NCBI RefSeq assembly: GCF_900258035.1
Contig: NZ_OGTP01000032.1
Location: 1-58,775 of the forward strand
Origin: Caballeronia novacaledonica
GTDB lineage: Bacteria > Pseudomonadota > Gammaproteobacteria > Burkholderiales > Burkholderiaceae
Direction of reading: 5' to 3'
DNA length: 58,775 bases
Part shown: positions 46,743 through 54,327 of the stretch, one piece after another
Position numbering within the stretch: the first letter of the stretch is position 1
How the letters are laid out: every line of letters begins with the position of its first letter
Program-made: the position numbers and the translations under genes
Notes under the pieces: model-generated
What the model saw: only the letters and a program-made list of their open reading frames with translations
The model's database searches: none
Told to the model about the DNA's origin: nothing

Positions 46743-48287
46743 ATGCTTACTCACTCGTCCGGCACCTCGCAGACGCGCTCGTTCACGACCGTCTTTCTGA
46801 TCGAAATGTGGGAGCGTTTCGGTTATTACGGCATGGCCGCGCTGCTCGTGCTGTTCATGATCGACAAGATCGGTTTCGCCGACGATCACGCCAACCTCAC
46901 CTGGGGCGCCTTCACCGCGCTCGTGTTTTCGGCGCCGTCGATCGGCGGCTGGATCGGCGACAAGATACTCGGCGCGCGCCGCACGATGACCGCCGGCGCC
47001 GTCGTGCTCGCGTTCGGCTATCTCATGCTCGCGCTGCCCGTCGACACGCTCGGATTCATGTACGCGTCGCTTGGCGTGATCGTCGTCGGCAACGGGCTTT
47101 TCAAGTCGAATGCGGCGAATCTCGTGCGCCGCATCTACGAGGGCGACGACGCGCGCATCGACAGCGCGTTCACGATCTACTACATGGCCGTGAACATCGG
47201 CTCGACGTTTTCGATGCTGGCGACGCCGTGGATCAAGGATCACTGGGGCTGGCACGCGGCGTTCGCCGTGTGCTGCGGCGGCATGCTGTTGGGCTTGCTC
47301 AATTTCGCGTTGATGCGCCGCACGCTTGCGCACATCGGCTCCGCACCGGACGATGCGCCCATTCGCTGGAAGCACGCGTTCGCGGTGGCGGCGGGCGGGA
47401 TCGCGCTCGCGGCATCGACCGTGTTCGTCCTGCAGCACAAGGCGGTGGCCGTCGCGTGCGTCTACGCGGCGGGCGTCGCGATTCTCGCGATCTTCGGCTA
47501 CATGCTCACGAAGTGCGACCGCAGCGAGCGCGCCGGCCTCGTCGCCGCGCTGATCCTGACGCTGCAGGTCATCCTGTTCTTCGTGTTCTATCAGCAGATG
47601 TCGACGTCGCTCACGCTGTTCGCGCTGCGCAACGTCGATCCGTCGTTCTCGATCGGCGGCGCCGAACTGTTCACGTGGGGCGCGGCGCAGTTCCAGGCGC
47701 TCAATCCGATCTGGATCATGCTGCTGAGCCCGATCCTCGCGTTCGTCTACACGCGGCAGGCGCGCCGCGGCCGCGACATTCCGGTGGCGGCGAAGTACGC
47801 GCTGGGCTTCGTCGTCGTGGCGGTCGGCTTCTTCGTCTTCGGTCTGAGCGGACGCTACGCGGTGGAGGGACGTGTGTCGTCGTGGTTCATGGTCGCGGGC
47901 TACGGTCTTTATTCGCTCGGCGAACTGCTCGTGTCGGGTCTCGGCCTCGCGATGATCGCGCGTTACGTTCCGGCGCGCATGAGCGGCTTCATGATGGGCG
48001 CGTATTTCGTCGCGACGGGCGTGTCGCAGTATCTGGGCAGTGTCGTCGCCAACTTCGCGCGCATGCCGTCCGGGAATCTCGAGCCGCTGCAATCGCTGCC
48101 GCTCTACACGCATCTGTTCTTCGGGCTCGGCTGGCTCGCGGCGGGCGGCGCGGCGGTCGCCATGGCGCTTTTGCCGGTCCTCGGCACACTGTCGCGTGCG
48201 CATCAGCGTGCGGTGGAGCAGGCCGTCAATGATGGCGCGAAAGAGCGTGCGCAGCGTGCGTCGATGTTGAGTGCAAACAACGTTTGA
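46743..48287 (+). CDS. POT family proton-dependent oligopeptide transporter
   Basis: 514-residue major facilitator protein that imports di- and tripeptides with protons. The N-terminal E-x-x-E/R motif is in LIEMWERFGYYGMAALLVLFMIDK (helix 1) and the PTR2 signature follows in GWIGDKILGARRTM. About 14 helices. The ATG at 46743 has AAGGA upstream. Its stop codon overlaps the -35 element of the tRNA-fMet promoter. Confidence 0.92.
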   Translation: MLTHSSGTSQTRSFTTVFLIEMWERFGYYGMAALLVLFMIDKIGFADDHANLTWGAFTALVFSAPSIGGWIGDKILGARRTMTAGAVVLAFGYLMLALPVDTLGFMYASLGVIVVGNGLFKSNAANLVRRIYEGDDARIDSAFTIYYMAVNIGSTFSMLATPWIKDHWGWHAAFAVCCGGMLLGLLNFALMRRTLAHIGSAPDDAPIRWKHAFAVAAGGIALAASTVFVLQHKAVAVACVYAAGVAILAIFGYMLTKCDRSERAGLVAALILTLQVILFFVFYQQMSTSLTLFALRNVDPSFSIGGAELFTWGAAQFQALNPIWIMLLSPILAFVYTRQARRGRDIPVAAKYALGFVVVAVGFFVFGLSGRYAVEGRVSSWFMVAGYGLYSLGELLVSGLGLAMIARYVPARMSGFMMGAYFVATGVSQYLGSVVANFARMPSGNLEPLQSLPLYTHLFFGLGWLAAGGAAVAMALLPVLGTLSRAHQRAVEQAVNDGAKERAQRASMLSANNV

Positions 48288-48313
48288 CTTCGATGAACGC
48301 TTCGGTCTATAAT
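48284..48313 (+). promoter_or_regulatory. tRNA-fMet promoter
   Basis: TTGACT (48284-48289) and TATAAT (48308-48313) separated by 18 bp, 13 bp before the mature tRNA. The -35 overlaps the stop of the peptide transporter gene. Confidence 0.75.
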
Positions 48314-48326
48314 TTAATTCTTCAGA

Positions 48327-48596
<270 letters not shown>

Positions 48597-48686
48597 CTGT
48601 TACCGATCGGTTTTTCGGGTGATTGACGACGGCGTTTTCAATGACTAGTTTTCTTCTCGTCATTCGATTTCTCATTCGCCACCATC

Positions 48687-48983
48687 ATGAAGCGCTCTGG
48701 TTTTGAAGCTCCGGCCTTCGATGGGCTGATGCTGGCGGTGTCGATATGCGACACGCAGAAGGAACTGGCGCGACGGCTAGACAAGAACCCGTCGCTGGTG
48801 TGGCGGTGGCTGCATCGGCAGGGTGCAGTGCCGGTCGAGTACGTGCCGCGTGTGGTGCAGGCGGTGCGCGATCCGCGCGTCACGCCGTACACCTTGCGCC
48901 CGGACTATCCGTACTGGCGACTGCTGGCCGTGCAACTGGCGTGCGAACAGATAGATCGGGATGCTGGCGTCGTACGCGATTGA
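48687..48983 (+). CDS. YdaS-like helix-turn-helix phage regulator
   Basis: 98 residues: GLMLAVSICDTQKELARRLDKNPSLVWRWLHRQGAVPVEYVPRVVQAV is a Cro/YdaS-type helix-turn-helix, in which ELARRLDKNPSLVWRWLHR is the recognition part. Such proteins are Cro-like repressors or toxin-linked antitoxins of prophages. The rest (RDPRVTPYTLRPDYPYW) is as in other YdaS members. First gene of the rightward early phage set. Confidence 0.75.
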   Translation: MKRSGFEAPAFDGLMLAVSICDTQKELARRLDKNPSLVWRWLHRQGAVPVEYVPRVVQAVRDPRVTPYTLRPDYPYWRLLAVQLACEQIDRDAGVVRD

Positions 48984-49062
48984 GGCGAATGCGCCTTGCC
49001 ATCGGAGTTCGGCGAGCAGCTAAGGATCCACGGAACGTTCACTTGACGAAGGAGTGTCCGAA

Positions 49063-49434
49063 ATGAAGCACATAGAACATAGTACTGCGAATGAATTGGT
49101 TTCGGTGCGACGACTGGCTGGGCGACCGCCCGAGGCAGGCGTTGATAGCTGGGCGAACGTACCGCTCGCGGAAGCCGAAGTCATGAGCAAGCCAGCCGAG
49201 CAATCCGGCAAGGCGCCGAAGCGTAAAACGGGCAAGCCAGCGGAGCATTCGCGGGCGGTGATCGTCCCGGTCATACACGTGTTGACCGCTGAAGAGATGC
49301 GCGCGCTGCTCGCGCAACACGCGAGGCTCAGCGAGCCCGATCCGCGCGCGCGTGGGTTGGTGCGTGACGCCTCCGGTATGCGGCCCGGCGACGTGCTGAT
49401 AGAGCACATGCAGGGGCTCGAGAAGTCGGAGTGA
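49063..49434 (+). CDS. Phage hypothetical protein (123 aa)
   Basis: Lys/Pro-rich middle, then VIHVLTAEEMRALLAQHARLSEPDPRARGLVRDASGMRPGDVLIEHMQGL. A GGAG site lies eight bases before the ATG at 49063. Family not recognised. It precedes the next phage gene with overlapping ends. Confidence 0.6.
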   Translation: MKHIEHSTANELVSVRRLAGRPPEAGVDSWANVPLAEAEVMSKPAEQSGKAPKRKTGKPAEHSRAVIVPVIHVLTAEEMRALLAQHARLSEPDPRARGLVRDASGMRPGDVLIEHMQGLEKSE

Positions 49435-49523
49435 GCCTCGTCGACTATTTCGTCGATGACCGGAACGAAAGGCCAGACGCTCATGCAATCCGGCCAGATC
49501 TACTGCAATGCGAGAGGCGAACG

Positions 49524-50186
49524 ATGTCTGAGCGAGTCGTCAGCAAGTCTTTGACGGTTGCCGCCGCTGAGGTGAAGCAATGCGAGCAGACAGCCGATGG
49601 CGCGATCGATGTGCGCTATGCGGACATGTGCCGTGCTATTGCGCAATGCCATCAAGTCGACGAAGTGAAGCAGATCCGCGACAAGGCGCTGGCGCTGGAA
49701 ATCTATAGCAAGCAGGCGCGCAATACCGACGCGGAACGCCGAGCTGCCGATATACGCCTGCGTGCCGAACGTCGTGCGGGTGTGCTCTTGGAGGAATTGG
49801 CCGAGGCGGAAATGCGCGAGACGCGGGGTGGCGATCGGAAATCAAAGTCGACGAGCACGACATTGATCGACCGGCCTGTCGCGCCGACACTCGCGAACCT
49901 CGGTATCACGCGCGATCAATCGTCGAAGTGGCAGCAGCTCGCCAAGATCCCGGAAGCGCAGTTCGATGCGGCGTTATGCGATTCGGAGAAGAAACCGAGC
50001 ACGGCCGCGCTGATTCGCGCGATCCGATGGCGCTGTCGCTTGACGAGCCCGGGGTCGCCAGATCCATCGTGCGGTTCGGTCAGGCAAGGTCGCACTGGGT
50101 GCGATGCGCCGGCCATTTACATTCTTCCACGCGAGGTCACGTATGACCGTCATCGCCTTCACGATCCTGGGCGAAGCGGCGAGTAA
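49524..50186 (+). CDS. Phage hypothetical protein, helical, coiled-coil region
   Basis: 220 residues from ATG 49524 (GTG at 49431 is an alternative, adding 31). The core VKQIRDKALALEIYSKQARNTDAERRAADIRLRAERRAGVLLEELAEAE is a charged helical repeat, followed by GGDRKSKSTSTTLIDRPVAPTLANLGITRDQSSKWQQLAKIPEAQFDAAL, which resembles phage replication-related proteins that carry a helix-turn-helix-like LGITRDQSSKWQQLA segment. Exact role unknown. Overlaps the RusA gene by 44 nt. Confidence 0.6.
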   Translation: MSERVVSKSLTVAAAEVKQCEQTADGAIDVRYADMCRAIAQCHQVDEVKQIRDKALALEIYSKQARNTDAERRAADIRLRAERRAGVLLEELAEAEMRETRGGDRKSKSTSTTLIDRPVAPTLANLGITRDQSSKWQQLAKIPEAQFDAALCDSEKKPSTAALIRAIRWRCRLTSPGSPDPSCGSVRQGRTGCDAPAIYILPREVTYDRHRLHDPGRSGE

Positions 50187-50643
50187 GGCCAACAGCCGCG
50201 CGATCGTCACACGTCGTTCGCGCACGGCGACGGGCGAAGTGCGCGCGCGGCCGGCGTCGATCAAGTCGGATAAAGCGCGCGCGTTCGAACGCTCGGCCCT
50301 GCGGCAGATTCCGGTGGCGTGCCGAGTGCGTCTCGACGGTCCGCTACGCATCACGCTGAAGCTGTTCTACGCCAGCGAGCGGCCCGATCTTGCCGAGGAC
50401 TTGGTGCTCGACGTGCTGCAGGATCGCTGGGCCTATGTGCGGCGCGACGGCGTGCGGATGCGCGAACGCGTGCAGGACGGCGTCTACCGCAACGACCGGC
50501 AGATCCGCGAAAAGCACGTCTATCACGGCATCGATCGCACGCATCCGCGCGTCGAGATCGTGGTGGAGCCGCTGGCCCAACCCGCGTGCGCGTGGTCGGC
50601 CGGTCTCCACGTGCGACGAAACCCGACTGGAGCACCACGGTGA
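50143..50643 (+). CDS. rusA: RusA family Holliday junction resolvase
   Basis: 166-residue phage resolvase. ERPDLAEDLVLDVLQ...DGVYRNDRQIREKH matches the RusA core that carries the catalytic aspartates, though the D-x-D spacing differs from E. coli RusA. The basic N-terminal part (KANSRAIVTRRSRTATGEVRARPASIKSDKARAFERSA) fits a DNA-binding surface. It cuts recombination or replication branch junctions before packaging. ATG at 50143. Confidence 0.7.
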   Translation: MTVIAFTILGEAASKANSRAIVTRRSRTATGEVRARPASIKSDKARAFERSALRQIPVACRVRLDGPLRITLKLFYASERPDLAEDLVLDVLQDRWAYVRRDGVRMRERVQDGVYRNDRQIREKHVYHGIDRTHPRVEIVVEPLAQPACAWSAGLHVRRNPTGAPR

Positions 50644-50903
50644 ACCCGTTGTTCCGCGACATGCGTATCGCACATTGCGAGCAGCTGCGCGCCCGCGCGG
50701 TGCACGACGTGCCGCGCTTGCGCCGCGCGTTGCACCTGATCGGCCAGATCGCCGAACACGAACGTCGGGGCAGTGCCTCCACGTACGCGATGCACCGTAT
50801 AGCGCAGCTCGCGCGCGCGGCACTAGTGGTGTCGACGCCGCCGGATGATGACGGCGGTCCGGACACCGATCATCGCGTGGATCACCTCGGCAATCACCCT
50901 TGA
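50640..50903 (+). CDS. Phage hypothetical protein (87 aa), GTG start
   Basis: The GTG at 50640 overlaps the rusA stop (GTGA). The product is a small helical protein (NPLFRDMRIAHCEQLRARAVHDVPRLRRALHLIGQIAEHERRG). An in-frame ATG lies at 50661. Family unknown. Confidence 0.5.
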   Translation: MNPLFRDMRIAHCEQLRARAVHDVPRLRRALHLIGQIAEHERRGSASTYAMHRIAQLARAALVVSTPPDDDGGPDTDHRVDHLGNHP

Positions 50904-50915
50904 GCCGGGTTCGTC

Positions 50916-51125
50916 ATGAAATCCGTGACTGCGCAGCGCTTTGATTTCCTGCGACCGCTGCCCACGCTGGGGGAACAGGTGCGGGCCGAGGCGAAGCGTC
51001 GTGGTGGCGATTTCGCGCGGCGCGCGGACCACTACGCGGCGCTCGCTGAGCGCGAGTACGGACGACGACCGCTGCGCGGCGAGGAGCGGCGGATCATGTT
51101 CGACGATGTGTTCCGCCATGGATGA
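50916..51125 (+). CDS. Phage hypothetical protein (69 aa)
   Basis: MKSVTAQRFDFLRPLPTLGEQVRAEAKRRGGDFARRADHYAALAEREYGRRPLRGEERRIMFDDVFRHG: basic, helical. Starts 13 bp after the preceding gene in the packed early operon. No domain known. Confidence 0.55.
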   Translation: MKSVTAQRFDFLRPLPTLGEQVRAEAKRRGGDFARRADHYAALAEREYGRRPLRGEERRIMFDDVFRHG

Positions 51126-51131
51126 ACGATC

Positions 51132-51626
51132 ATGTTTCGCAATCGGCACGACTCGTCAGCATCGGCTTCGGCGGCAACCATGTCGCGGCCGGTCATGTCG
51201 CTGCTCGCGCGCCTCGAAGGCGTGCGCCAAGTCGCGCCCGGTCGCTGGCGCGCGATGTGTCCCGCGCACGCAGGCCACCGCCCGGCGCTGGCCATCTCCG
51301 AATGCGCCGACGGGACGGTACTGATGCATTGCTTCGGCGGCTGCGGCGTCGCGGAGATCGCCGCGGCGCTCGAGATGAACCTCGCCGATCTCTTTCCGAA
51401 GGATTGGCGCGACGATGGTGACGCGCCGGACATGCACCGCGTTCGCCGTATGAAGCACGCGTTCATCCCCGCGCAGATGCTGCCCGCGCTCTCCATCGAT
51501 CTGCTCGAAGTCGCCATCATCATTGGCGCGATCCTACGCCGCGGCTCGGTCACCGAGAGCGAGTACGCGAGGCTGCTGCGCTCGCTGGCGCGCATCCTCG
51601 ATGCGGAGAAATACTGCCATGACTGA
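51132..51626 (+). CDS. Phage primase-type zinc-finger protein
   Basis: 164 residues. CPAHAGHRPALAISECADGTVLMHCFGGCGVAEIAAALEM is a CHC2/TOPRIM-associated zinc ribbon (C-x2-H ... C-x2-C), as at the N-terminus of bacteriophage primases; the catalytic domain is not present, so it probably supplies the zinc-binding module that works with the helicase gene directly downstream. ATG at 51132 (51180 possible). Its stop overlaps the next start. Confidence 0.75.
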   Translation: MFRNRHDSSASASAATMSRPVMSLLARLEGVRQVAPGRWRAMCPAHAGHRPALAISECADGTVLMHCFGGCGVAEIAAALEMNLADLFPKDWRDDGDAPDMHRVRRMKHAFIPAQMLPALSIDLLEVAIIIGAILRRGSVTESEYARLLRSLARILDAEKYCHD

Positions 51627-52953
51627 CTCCTCAAGCCGCCCTCGTTGGATCCGCGCGAAGGAAACGGACGATCTCGCGTCGAACTTCAGCTACGACGACT
51701 TTTACGCCTATCTTCCCACGCACGGCTATCTGCACGTGCCGACGCGCGAGATTTGGCCCGTCGCCAGCGTGAACGCGAAACTGCCGCGCCGCGAGCGGCT
51801 GAAGCCCTCGACCTGGCTGGACCGGCACCGTCCGATCGTGCAGCTCGTGTGGGTTCCGGGCGAACCGCAGCTCGTGCACGATCAGGTGATGATCGTCTCC
51901 GGCTGGCAGCCGCACTCGGGCGTGAGCGTCTATAACCTGTACGCGCCGCCGGCCGTGTTACCCGGCGATGCACGCCGCGCGAAACCTTGGCTCGATCATC
52001 TCGCGCGCCTCTATCCCGAAGACTGCGATCACCTCGCCAATTGGTTCGCGCACACGGTGCAATACCCCGGCGTCAAGATCAATCACGCACTCGTGCTTGG
52101 TGGCGCACCCGGCATCGGCAAGGACACGCTGGTGGAGCCCGTGCGCACGGCGGTCGGCGTGCACAATTTCGCCGACATCAATCCGCGCATCATGCAGGCG
52201 CGCTTCAATGGGTGGGTGCGCAACATCATCGTGCGCGTGTCCGAGGTGCGCGACCTCGGCGAACTCGACCGCTACACCTTCTACGAGCACTGCAAACCGC
52301 TGTTGGCCGCGCCGCCGGACGTGGTGCGCGTCGACGAGAAGAACCTGCGCGAGTATTACGTCGCCAACGCCTGCGGCGTGATCTTCACGACCAACCATCT
52401 CACCGATGGCCTCTACCTTCCCGCGGATGACCGCCGCCACTTTGTCGCGTGGAGCGCCACGACCGCCGCCGACTTCAACGAGGACTACTGGCGTGCGCTG
52501 TGGACTTGGTATGCGGAGGGCGGCCACGGCCACGTGATTGCATGGCTGCGCACCCGCGATCTTTCCGGCTTTGATCCGAAAGCACCGCCACCCCACACAG
52601 CCGCGTTCTGGACCATGGTACAGGCCGGCGAGGCTCCCGAGCGCGGCGAGATGCGCGACCTCATCGAACTGCTCGGCAACCCGGCTGCGCTAACACTAGC
52701 CGATCTCGTCAGCGGAGCCATGCGCCACAACATGCGAACGGTCGAACAAGATCTGACAGATCGCCGTAATCAGCGTGCCATTCCACACTGGATGGAGCGC
52801 GCGGGCTTTACCGCCGTGCGCAATCCCAACGCGGAGGATGGCATGTTCAAGGTGGCGGGGCGACGCGTGGTGGTCTACGCGCAGCGCTCGTTGACCTTCG
52901 CCGACCAACTACGCGCTGCCCGCGAGCGCTCGAGAGCGAGCCTGCCGCTCTAA
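51619..52953 (+). CDS. Phage primase-helicase (DUF5906 type)
   Basis: 444-residue SF3-like replication ATPase. Walker A is GGAPGIGKDT near residue 160, with NHALVLGG just before; later blocks are ADINPRIMQARFNGWVRNIIVRVSEVRDL and CGVIFTTNHLTDGLYLPADDRRHFVAWSAT, as in DUF5906 helicases of phages and satellites. It probably opens the origin and unwinds DNA; the zinc-finger gene overlaps its start, and the candidate origin lies right after its stop. Confidence 0.8.
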   Translation: MTDSSSRPRWIRAKETDDLASNFSYDDFYAYLPTHGYLHVPTREIWPVASVNAKLPRRERLKPSTWLDRHRPIVQLVWVPGEPQLVHDQVMIVSGWQPHSGVSVYNLYAPPAVLPGDARRAKPWLDHLARLYPEDCDHLANWFAHTVQYPGVKINHALVLGGAPGIGKDTLVEPVRTAVGVHNFADINPRIMQARFNGWVRNIIVRVSEVRDLGELDRYTFYEHCKPLLAAPPDVVRVDEKNLREYYVANACGVIFTTNHLTDGLYLPADDRRHFVAWSATTAADFNEDYWRALWTWYAEGGHGHVIAWLRTRDLSGFDPKAPPPHTAAFWTMVQAGEAPERGEMRDLIELLGNPAALTLADLVSGAMRHNMRTVEQDLTDRRNQRAIPHWMERAGFTAVRNPNAEDGMFKVAGRRVVVYAQRSLTFADQLRAARERSRASLPL

Positions 52954-53588
52954 ATTCGGTCGGTCACCCAAGTCACCGTAATCACCAGTCTGCTATCCCC
53001 ACCATATAGCATGTTGAATTCATTTTTCAGGAAGGGCGCGCGTATACGTAGTAGATGCGTTGACTGGAGATAGCAGACTGGTGATTACGGTGACTTGGGT
53101 GACCAACATCGCGCTCGTCTCGAACGTCAGCAGCGCGCAATTTCGAGTGCGAGCCGAGGGCGAGAGAAGCCGCGTAACCCGCGCCGGTGCTGGGCTGGCC
53201 ACCAAAAGGCGCGGAAGGCAAGAGGGTGTCGCATGAGGTCGACAGTGGATAAAGCAGGGGACAATGGCGTAAGGCGGGGTGAACGCGCGCGTGCGTAGAA
53301 GGCAGGCAAACGAGGAAGAGGCGGGTGTCGCGCGCGTGTTTGGCGAGTGCCGGGTCGCTAGAAGAAGTTGTCCACTGGTGCGAAGAACGACACCGTGTTT
53401 TATGTCTCATTCGACGGGCGAACGAACGCCGAAAAGTCCTCTTTTGGACCGACCTGAAACCGACAAGAAATGTCGGTTCGGTTGACATTCTTGCTTTCGC
53501 GCGCGCGATACCACCGCGCCCGGGTGCGCAAGGGACGCGACAGGACTCGCAGAGGAGGTCATTTTGACCCTGTTGGGCAGCAGGTCAC
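52954..53588. other. Non-coding phage segment with candidate replication origin
   Basis: 635 bp between the helicase gene and the next promoter. No supported ORF on either strand. It contains the 36-bp inverted repeat described separately, an AT-richer centre (about 52998-53030), a palindromic GTATAC stretch, an ACCGACA/TGTCGGT hairpin (about 53458-53476), and the small inverted repeat GGTCA-TTT-TGACC at 53557-53569 just before the promoter. Confidence 0.5.
52962..53104. repeat. Perfect 36-bp inverted repeat with 9-bp periodic motifs
   Basis: Arm 52962-52997 is the exact reverse complement of arm 53069-53104, 71 bp apart. Inside the left arm the hexamer (G/A)TCACC begins at 52963, 52972 and 52981, that is three copies at 9-bp steps; the right arm mirrors them. 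This iteron-like arrangement directly downstream of a replicative helicase gene suggests an origin. The structure is seen; function is inferred. Confidence 0.6.
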
Positions 53589-53616
53589 TTGACATTCGAC
53601 GTTTTCGGTCTATTCT
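53589..53616 (+). promoter_or_regulatory. Phage promoter (sigma-70 type)
   Basis: TTGACA (53589-53594) and TATTCT (53611-53616) with 16-bp spacing. Start of transcription expected near 53623. A dyad GGTCA-TTT-TGACC lies 20 bp upstream and could be an operator. Confidence 0.6.
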
Positions 53617-53621
53617 GGGCA

Positions 53622-53693
53622 ACTAAACGGTATGTGCCGAAGTGTGTCCAGCAACCCGCCCGACGATGTAACGATGGGCGGGTTTTTGTTTTT
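53622..53693 (+). ncRNA. Candidate short leader RNA / sRNA with terminator
   Basis: Between the promoter and the next gene lies a terminator (stem 53653-53661 with 53676-53684, then TTTTTGTTTTT). Transcripts would normally be about 70 nt, ending before the ORF at 53718. It may be an attenuator or antitermination target in front of the probable late regulator, or a small regulatory RNA. Confidence 0.4.
53653..53693 (+). terminator. Rho-independent terminator in the leader of the Cys-cluster gene
   Basis: Nine-bp stem AACCCGCCC/GGGCGGGTT with a 14-nt loop and a long T-run. Confidence 0.85.
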
Positions 53694-53717
53694 GCACATT
53701 CCGACTATTACGTCTCC

Positions 53718-54308
53718 ATGAAGGACCACTACATCAGCACCGCCGAAGCGCTGCGCGACGCGCTGCGTCACACGGTCGAGTCCGGTAGCGTATCCTCGCT
53801 GGCGCCGCTGCATCAGAGCGCAGGCGCGAACATCGCCCTCGAGGGCACGGACGCGAGCGTGCAGGCCGCACGGATCCGCCGGCAACTCGAACGGCTGCCG
53901 ATGGCCCAGCAGGCGATCCTGGTTGTGTCGTATGCGCCTCGGCACCAGCGTTGCAATTGTCGTCGCGCGTGCTGCGCCGGCCACTACGCCAATCCCGAAT
54001 GGGCGACTGCGCTCACGTTCATGGTCGCGCACACCGCCGTAATCTTCGTCGGCCACATGCCGAACCTGAAGCTGCGCGAGGCGTTGGTCACCAACCTGCT
54101 CACGCACACGGCGGAGACGCAAGTGGCGCTCGCGCAGCGCTGCGGGGCGCATCGTCAAACGGTGGCGCAGCATATCGCGCTGCTCTCGCCTGTGCTGCTG
54201 GGCACGCGCACGCAGGGCGGCGCCTTCGATCATGCGTTCGCGCGTATCGATGAGCTGCTACGCGAAGGTGGCATCGTCGTGAGCGACACCGAGGCGCAAG
54301 CGGCCTGA
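53718..54308 (+). CDS. Phage protein with Cys cluster and helix-turn-helix, possible late regulator
   Basis: 196 residues. A cysteine-rich patch RHQRCNCRRACCAGHYANPEW (about 80-100) may bind zinc, and VALAQRCGAHRQTVAQHIALLSPVLL (about 145-170) has helix-turn-helix character. The gene sits where lambda-like phages have the late antiterminator Q, just before methyltransferase and terminase genes and after an attenuator-like leader; a Q-like role is a guess. I do not recognise the family. Confidence 0.5.
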   Translation: MKDHYISTAEALRDALRHTVESGSVSSLAPLHQSAGANIALEGTDASVQAARIRRQLERLPMAQQAILVVSYAPRHQRCNCRRACCAGHYANPEWATALTFMVAHTAVIFVGHMPNLKLREALVTNLLTHTAETQVALAQRCGAHRQTVAQHIALLSPVLLGTRTQGGAFDHAFARIDELLREGGIVVSDTEAQAA

Positions 54309-54327
54309 AACGCCGAAGGATGCTGTC

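Noticed and set aside
53027..53488. 153-codon minus-strand frame in the phage non-coding segment
   Set aside because: No start signal, no domain, and it reads through the inverted repeat; taken as chance.
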